The translations under genes and the position numbers were made by a program. DNA of 64,000 nucleotides from Neobacillus niacini (GTDB taxonomy: Bacteria > Bacillota > Bacilli > Bacillales > Cytobacillaceae). The notes beneath the pieces were generated by a model. The model was given only the letters and a program-made list of their open reading frames with translations. It searched no databases and was not told the origin of the DNA. The stretch is from contig NZ_JAMBOX010000001.1 of assembly GCF_023715785.1 (NCBI RefSeq), forward strand, positions 248,001 through 312,000, in the 5' to 3' direction. Below, piece by piece: positions 59,111 to 64,000 of the stretch (positions within the stretch are counted from its first letter, which is position 1; every line of letters starts with the position of its first letter).

Positions 59111-60058
59111 ATGAAGAAAAGCTGCTGTCTTCCAGCAAATCAGAACCTCAATCAACACCGTACAAAGGCTTCGGTACTACAGGCCAAAGCATCGGAACCG
59201 CGGAAATTAAACCGGATGATATTGTTGCCAGGTGGGACCTATGATATGGGATCTGCATTCGATGATGGCTTCCCAGAGGATTTTGAAACTCCTATAAAAA
59301 CAGTCACCGTCAGTCCGTTTTATATCGATGCGTATGCGGTCTCAAACGCGGAATTTAGGGAATTTGCAACGGATACAGGTTATGTGACCGATGCTGAAAC
59401 ATTTGGCTGGTCTTATGTTTTTCACCTCTTCCTGCCAAACAGCGTGAAAGCCGCTTGTCAATCGCCTAGGCAAACTCCATGGTGGTTTGCTGTACCTGGG
59501 GCATATTGGGCCCATCCGGAGGGGCCGCAGTCGAGTATTGACGGCAGAGAAAATCACCCGGTTGTTCATATTTCCTGGAATGATGCCAATGCGTACTGCC
59601 AATGGGCCGGCAAACGACTACCGACAGAAACGGAGTGGGAATATGCCGCGCGTGGAGGACTTGTTCGGAAACGATACCCTTGGGGAAATGAACTGCTCAA
59701 AGATGGCATCCATCAATGTAACATTTGGCAGGGGAGATTTCCGTTTGAGAACACGGAAGATGACGGATTTATCGGGACTGCGCCCGTAGATAGTTTCGCC
59801 CCTAACAACTTCGGACTTTACAATACTAGCGGAAATGTGTGGGAATGGTGCCAAAACAATTTCCATGATAAGTTTGCCAACCCGGTGGCATCCTCTCATT
59901 TCATGTTACATGCACAAACCTATAAAGCGATTAGAGGCGGCTCTTATCTCTGTCATGACTCTTATTGCAATCGGTACCGGGTCGCTGCTAGAAGTGCCAA
60001 CACCATTGAAAGCTCTTCAGGAAATATGGGATTTCGCTGCGCGGCAAGCATTAACTGA
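59111..60058 (+). CDS. Formylglycine-generating enzyme (sulfatase-modifying factor)
   Basis: 315-residue aerobic FGE converting the sulfatase active-site Cys to formylglycine with oxygen. It has ILLPGGTYDMGSAFDDGFPE, TPWWFAVPGAYWAHPEGPQS, HPVVHISWNDANAYCQWAGK, LPTETEWEYAARGG, NTSGNVWEWC, and GGSYLCHDSYCNRYRVAARS with the copper-binding pair Cys281 and Cys286, spaced five apart as in human and Streptomyces FGE. It is transcribed away from the sulfatase operon from a shared regulatory gap. The ribosome site AAAGGAGTG is strong. Confidence 0.96.
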   Translation: MKKSCCLPANQNLNQHRTKASVLQAKASEPRKLNRMILLPGGTYDMGSAFDDGFPEDFETPIKTVTVSPFYIDAYAVSNAEFREFATDTGYVTDAETFGWSYVFHLFLPNSVKAACQSPRQTPWWFAVPGAYWAHPEGPQSSIDGRENHPVVHISWNDANAYCQWAGKRLPTETEWEYAARGGLVRKRYPWGNELLKDGIHQCNIWQGRFPFENTEDDGFIGTAPVDSFAPNNFGLYNTSGNVWEWCQNNFHDKFANPVASSHFMLHAQTYKAIRGGSYLCHDSYCNRYRVAARSANTIESSSGNMGFRCAASIN

Positions 60059-60070
60059 CCCAAAATCAAA

Positions 60071-60111
60071 AAAATAGTGTGCTCATTCCAAGGAGTGAAG
60101 CACACTATTTT
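60071..60111. terminator. Bidirectional terminator between FGE and the PRD regulator
   Basis: AAAATAGTGTGC and GCACACTATTTT pair, extended by TCATTCC/GGAGTGA, an almost perfect hairpin of about 19 pairs between convergent genes. Confidence 0.92.
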
Positions 60112-60130
60112 ATACCAATCTAGCAATAGC

Positions 60131-62239
60131 TTATTTTACACGAGTCATAATTTCATGAAACGCCTCTGTGATGTCTTTCCCTTCCAGTAACTCCTCAAGA
60201 AATCCGCCATTTAACAGCTGATCCAATTCAAATAATAGCGGGACATGGGTCATTTTTTCCTCAGTAGCCAATAAAATGATGAATCGGACGTCCAAGAATG
60301 GTTCCTTCTCCATCAGAAAAGTATTTTCCGTATAAAGCATGCTGATTCCAGGTTCATAGGATCCATTTCGATAATCCGTATGCAACAATAAAACGGACGG
60401 ATAAATAAACAACAGTCTATTTTTATCCGCTATTTCCCGCTTAATTTGTTGAATATATCGTTCATTGATATGCCGTTTCTTTAATAATGGAACACTTAAA
60501 ATATCAACTGCCGCCTCAATGGAATGGATATGATTGACATAGAAGATATGCTCTTCATCAAAAACATCTGTCAGACTGACAGCCCTGCTCCTAGAAACCT
60601 CCACCCACTCTCCTAAAAACATCCCTTCGATTTGGGCAATTTTTTTATCGAGTGGCATGTTATTCTGCGATAATATATCGATTAATTGCTGCCTGCGGTT
60701 CAATTGCAATGCCGATCCCTTGCTAATATTAAGAATGCGCTCCTTATCTTCATTCGACAAAATTGGCTTGACATAAATTGTTTCGCCGGTGGCATGAACA
60801 TAACTTTGATCGGTAGTCAAACAATAGTTAACCGGTTTAGAAAAGGCTAATGCGTCCTTGCATGTCAAGACTGCCTCAATGGCAGCATCAGGCAATAACT
60901 GTTTGATCTGTGTCTCCAACAGCGACGTGTATACGCTTGCATAATCAGATACAATCAGAATCTTAAAAGGTGTTTTTTTAGATTGCTCTCTCAGTATACC
61001 TTCCTCAAAGTAGAGCGCTAGACTGGCGATTTCATCATCCGTTAATCTGTGGATAAACCGATTCAGTTTTGGATTTTGGGATTTAAAAAGGCCGATTACT
61101 TTTTTAGTTAATAAATAGACCTTTTTATATTTTGTCATCACATCTTTTAAAGATAGGTTCGTATGGAAAAATTCAAATTCATGCCGATAGAACAACACTT
61201 TCAGATGTGTTTGGACATTTTCGAAGAGCCGGTCTTTATCTTTAAAGTAAATGCCTGATATCGTCTGGAACGATGCGATCAAATCAGTTGTGATGTTGGC
61301 AATTTCCTCAAAGGATTTGCTTTTATAGTGGGTATCCGAATTCTTCTGCGCACACAAGAGAAGCATCCCATAAAAGACCGCCTCTTCATCGTCAATTGGC
61401 TGCTTGACAATTGTTTTGTATATTTCTAGTAACGTGCATGCAGCCTTATACTCTTTTCTCATTTTCACCACTTTCTTCTGGCGATTGGTCCAATGGATCC
61501 TATGGCCACGAAGTGACCGGATCAAATAGATGATTGAGGTTTTCGCAAGCAGCTTGACATCCTGTTCAGCAATTGTTTTGTTGAGAATCTTTTCCGTCTT
61601 TCTGATGCATTCCGAAAGCACCCTCGTGGCATCAGAAAAGCTATCAATTGCCCAGCTTGAAAAATCATACGACATTTGGTCGAGGCAAAACATAAACGCC
61701 TGCGTGTTCTGCTTGTACCCCATTTCTTGAATGATCTTGAAAATAATCCTCCTGCGCACAAACTCGTCAAGATCGACATAATATCCTTGCTTCTTGTTAC
61801 TCTTTAATTCCAGCCCCTTTTCATACTGGGAGACCTTTTTCTTTATATATTGAATATCTGTTAATATCGTCGTTCGCGAAACCTGCATTAGATCGATAAA
61901 ATCCTGTATATACCAGGACTTACCACTTGCCATGATTAACATTAAGATAACTTGTCTTCTCTCATCCGTTGTGAGAAAATAATCCCCACTAACTGAATTT
62001 TCCAGCCACTCGTCGACTTTTTCCATTTGTTCCAGCGTTAAAGAGAGACCTTCACTTTTCGAACGGTTAACCGGTTCCAACCCTTCGCTAGCAAACATGT
62101 CATCTACTTTTTCCAAGTAATAGTAGATCATTCGCCTAGACAAATTAACAGATTCCGCCATCTTAGATATATTTGTTATGGTCTTGGAGGTATTCAGCAC
62201 CTTTAAAAACAAGCAAAACTGTCTGTCTAATTGAATCAT
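60131..62239 (-). CDS. PRD-domain transcriptional regulator (BglG/MtlR type)
   Basis: 702 residues. N-terminal winged helix regions (SKMAESVNLSRRMIYYYLEK near residue 27, DFIDLMQVSRTTILTDIQYI near residue 115), two PRD modules (about 185-410), a IIB-like module and a C-terminal IIA-like module (EWVEVSRSRAVSL; LLLHTDYRNGS holds a possible phospho-His). The IIB-like module begins FKILIVSDYASVYTSLLETQ and lacks the catalytic Cys. Such regulators are set by PTS phosphorylation; the neighbouring ascorbate-type PTS is the obvious target. It follows the LysR gene by 35 bases. Confidence 0.9.
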   Translation of the reverse strand: MIQLDRQFCLFLKVLNTSKTITNISKMAESVNLSRRMIYYYLEKVDDMFASEGLEPVNRSKSEGLSLTLEQMEKVDEWLENSVSGDYFLTTDERRQVILMLIMASGKSWYIQDFIDLMQVSRTTILTDIQYIKKKVSQYEKGLELKSNKKQGYYVDLDEFVRRRIIFKIIQEMGYKQNTQAFMFCLDQMSYDFSSWAIDSFSDATRVLSECIRKTEKILNKTIAEQDVKLLAKTSIIYLIRSLRGHRIHWTNRQKKVVKMRKEYKAACTLLEIYKTIVKQPIDDEEAVFYGMLLLCAQKNSDTHYKSKSFEEIANITTDLIASFQTISGIYFKDKDRLFENVQTHLKVLFYRHEFEFFHTNLSLKDVMTKYKKVYLLTKKVIGLFKSQNPKLNRFIHRLTDDEIASLALYFEEGILREQSKKTPFKILIVSDYASVYTSLLETQIKQLLPDAAIEAVLTCKDALAFSKPVNYCLTTDQSYVHATGETIYVKPILSNEDKERILNISKGSALQLNRRQQLIDILSQNNMPLDKKIAQIEGMFLGEWVEVSRSRAVSLTDVFDEEHIFYVNHIHSIEAAVDILSVPLLKKRHINERYIQQIKREIADKNRLLFIYPSVLLLHTDYRNGSYEPGISMLYTENTFLMEKEPFLDVRFIILLATEEKMTHVPLLFELDQLLNGGFLEELLEGKDITEAFHEIMTRVK

Positions 62240-62274
62240 AGGACTACCTCACTTTTCTCTTCGATGAAATTGGC

Positions 62275-63162
62275 TCAATTGCTTTTCCGAATAAATTCAA
62301 CAAAATAATGCAATCCCGTCTTTTTGAACCGATGATTTTTCTGTACCATCCATAAATCTCTTGATAAGTAAAAGTTGGCAATTTTTATTTCCTGTAGGGT
62401 GCCATATGTTAATTCTCGGGAGACTGCCAGTCTAGGTAAAATACTTAAACCCAGTCCAGCCTCTACAGCACTTTTTATCGATTGCATACTGCCCAATTCC
62501 ATTGTGCTCTCAATATGCTCAAGGATTCCGTATTCCTTTAACGCATTTTCGACAATAAGTCTTGTACCGGAATCGGACTCCCGCCAAATCATCTTTTCTT
62601 CAGATAACTCCTCAATATTGATTGTTCCCCTCTTACCTAACCGATGATTGTTCGGTGTCACCAAAATAAGTTCATCCTCGGCAAATTTTTCGATAATGAA
62701 TTCCGTATTTTCAACGCCACTTTCAACAAGTGCGATATCAATCTCGTTGTTTTCCAGCTTTGCTATCATCGCCGGGGTATTGCCAATTAGAATATTAAAT
62801 TTAATTTTAGGAAAGCTTCGTGTAAAACCGCTAAGGATAGCGGGTAACATATACTCGCCAATCGTTAAACTAGCACCAACATTCAGAATACTTTCCTCGC
62901 AGCCTGTTACTTCCTGAACCGCCTCGACTGACCTTTTCAGGTATTCGACGATTTCCTGTGCATATGGATACAAAATTTCCCCGGCTTTTGTCAGTTTTAA
63001 TTTGCCATCCGTGCGTTCAAATAACAATGCGCCATACATTTCCTCCAACTGACGGATTTGTCTGGTCACTGCCGGTTGCGAAACATAGCTTAAACGAGCT
63101 GCCTTACTAATACTGCCTTCATCCACCACTAGACAAAACATTTTCAGACTGTCTAAATTCAT
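62275..63162 (-). CDS. LysR family regulator, CysL-like
   Basis: 295 residues: N-terminal winged helix (FCLVVDEGSISKAARLSYVS, QPAVTRQIRQLEEMYGALLF) and a substrate-binding domain (LNVGASLTIGEYMLPAILSG, IDIALVESGVENTEFI, AVEAGLGLSILPRLAVSREL). The pattern resembles CysL of B. subtilis, which controls sulfite reductase genes. It is divergent from a TauE/SafE exporter and adjoins the sulfatase locus, so a role in sulfur metabolism is likely. Confidence 0.9.
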   Translation of the reverse strand: MNLDSLKMFCLVVDEGSISKAARLSYVSQPAVTRQIRQLEEMYGALLFERTDGKLKLTKAGEILYPYAQEIVEYLKRSVEAVQEVTGCEESILNVGASLTIGEYMLPAILSGFTRSFPKIKFNILIGNTPAMIAKLENNEIDIALVESGVENTEFIIEKFAEDELILVTPNNHRLGKRGTINIEELSEEKMIWRESDSGTRLIVENALKEYGILEHIESTMELGSMQSIKSAVEAGLGLSILPRLAVSRELTYGTLQEIKIANFYLSRDLWMVQKNHRFKKTGLHYFVEFIRKSN

Positions 63163-63199
63163 TTCGTAGAATTCACCTTCAATGTAAAATACATTTTTA

Positions 63200-63227
63200 A
63201 TAGTCTAACAGGAATCCGATACACTAT
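63200..63227. promoter_or_regulatory. Possible LysR operator
   Basis: Inverted arms ATAGT (63200-63204) and ACTAT (63223-63227) flank an 18-base centre in the divergent gap, just upstream of the LysR gene. This is a short dyad; the assignment is speculative. Confidence 0.3.
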
Positions 63228-63357
63228 GCTTCTTATTATAAAACCTGTAAATCTTCCCTGGGCTATTCCTTTTCGTTATGGCCCATAAAATGTTTTGAAT
63301 TTACGAGCCCAGGTTCATTTGTTAGCTTAGTAGTATAGTAATTTCATAAGGAAAGGA

Positions 63358-64000
63358 ATGACTTCCATGGAAATTCCCACGGGTCTCCTGCTCTTGTTTA
63401 TCGGCATATTGGCTTCAGGATATGGAACGATTGTGGGGGCAGGAGGAGGTTTTTTATTTGTCCCTGCCCTCCTGCTTATTTTTAAAATGGACCCACAGGT
63501 CGCAGCCGGGTCGGGTTTGGCTATCGTATTGATCAACTCCCTTTCCGGAGTTCTTGGTTATTCCAAGCAACGGAAAATTGATTACCGCAGTGGTATAACG
63601 CTGGGAATGGGTGCACTCCCGGGTTCGATTATTGGTGTGTGGCTGTTGAACATGTATTCCTCGGTTTTTTTCTACTTTGTTTTTGCAAGTTTGCTAGTCG
63701 CCTTAGGAATATTTTTGTTGACGAAAAACCTTCCTGCTCCTTTATCGAAAAAGCAAGCTTTGCGCGTACAAAGCGATGAGGGCATCGATTTGATTGAAGC
63801 GGATTGGTCTTCCCAGGCAGCAGCTACAATCGAAGCTCCCCGTCTGCAGGTAAAATGGCTGGTTCCACTCGGTTTCCTATTAGGGATATTATCCAGTTAC
63901 CTTGGTATAGGCGGCGGATGGCTGCTAGTCCCTATTTTAATTTACGCCTTTAAGGTACCGCCACATCATGCGACAGCCACATCGATCTTTACCTTGTGTT
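63358..64000 (+). CDS. TauE/SafE family sulfite or sulfonate exporter (partial, runs off the window)
   Basis: At least 214 residues of a membrane protein cut by the right edge. Two repeats typical of TauE/SafE are seen: IGILASGYGTIVGAGGGFLF, then VPALLLIF near residue 14, and ILSSYLGIGGGWLLVPILIY near residue 180, with the glycine-rich G-x-G-G-G signature in both. A hydrophilic loop of about 45 residues separates them. The start is ATG 63358 or 63367, both in frame and near AAGGAAAGGA. Adjacent sulfatase and CysL-like genes suggest sulfite or a related anion as substrate. Confidence 0.9.
   Translation, partial: MTSMEIPTGLLLLFIGILASGYGTIVGAGGGFLFVPALLLIFKMDPQVAAGSGLAIVLINSLSGVLGYSKQRKIDYRSGITLGMGALPGSIIGVWLLNMYSSVFFYFVFASLLVALGIFLLTKNLPAPLSKKQALRVQSDEGIDLIEADWSSQAAATIEAPRLQVKWLVPLGFLLGILSSYLGIGGGWLLVPILIYAFKVPPHHATATSIFTLC

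Overview
The window comes from a low-to-mid GC, motile, very probably spore-forming member of the Bacillaceae. The evidence is the Bacillus-style flagellar genes (FlgE and FlgF/FlgG of Bacillus type, FliS/FliT, FlgM/FlgN, sigma-D type promoters), AGGAGG ribosome binding sites, CcpA cre-like sites, GerP-like small spore proteins and an HPr with both His15 and Ser46. The exact genus cannot be read from the sequence.

Positions 1-30,450 are one flagellar island. The main basal-body/export operon runs on the minus strand from flgB (9196) to fliR (1): flgB-flgC-fliE-fliF-fliG-fliH-fliI-fliJ-fliN-fliO-fliP-fliQ-fliR. Its leader (about 9246-9395) carries a c-di-GMP-I (GEMM) riboswitch followed by an intrinsic terminator. 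Next come fliD-fliT-fliS with their own sigma-D promoter, and a separate fliK-flgD-flgE-fliM-fliN operon with a second fliN. A leaderless glucosaminidase under a sigma-D promoter follows, then a large FN3 surface protein, flagellin, and flgM-flgN-flgK-flgL. The island ends with a membrane-anchored PilZ protein, flgG-flgF-fliL-yaaR, and motA-motB on the opposite strand. c-di-GMP therefore appears to act through both the riboswitch and a PilZ protein.

Positions 30,450-38,700 are a mosaic of small units: two short proteins, an FxsA-type protein, three GerP-like spore genes, a DUF421/YetF membrane protein, a polysaccharide deacetylase, an ECF sigma factor with its membrane anti-sigma factor, an EamA transporter, galE, and two very small minus-strand genes, one with a complete cre-controlled transcription unit.

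Positions 38,868-47,537 form a four-gene minus-strand operon: PP2C phosphatase, transmembrane Ser/Thr kinase, a small membrane protein with about eight T-x-[LI]-[LI] repeats, and an 1841-residue Ig-rich surface protein. It looks like a phospho-signalling module tied to the cell surface. An ABC exporter pair follows (48,185-49,660).

Positions 49,841-63,162 hold a carbohydrate system: L-ascorbate-type PTS (IIA, IIC, IIB), a cytoplasmic sulfatase, an UlaG-like lactonase, a IIB-like protein lacking its cysteine, UlaD, UlaE, UlaF and a dedicated HPr. Around it are an aerobic formylglycine-generating enzyme on the opposite strand, a PRD-type regulator, a CysL-like LysR regulator, and the frameshifted remains of an anaerobic sulfatase maturase. 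A TauE/SafE anion exporter begins at the right edge. I infer import and desulfation of a sulfated ascorbate-like sugar acid.

Intergenic tandem arrays recur: a 52-bp family at two loci, one of them translated into the end of a protein, and two 21-bp-period arrays.
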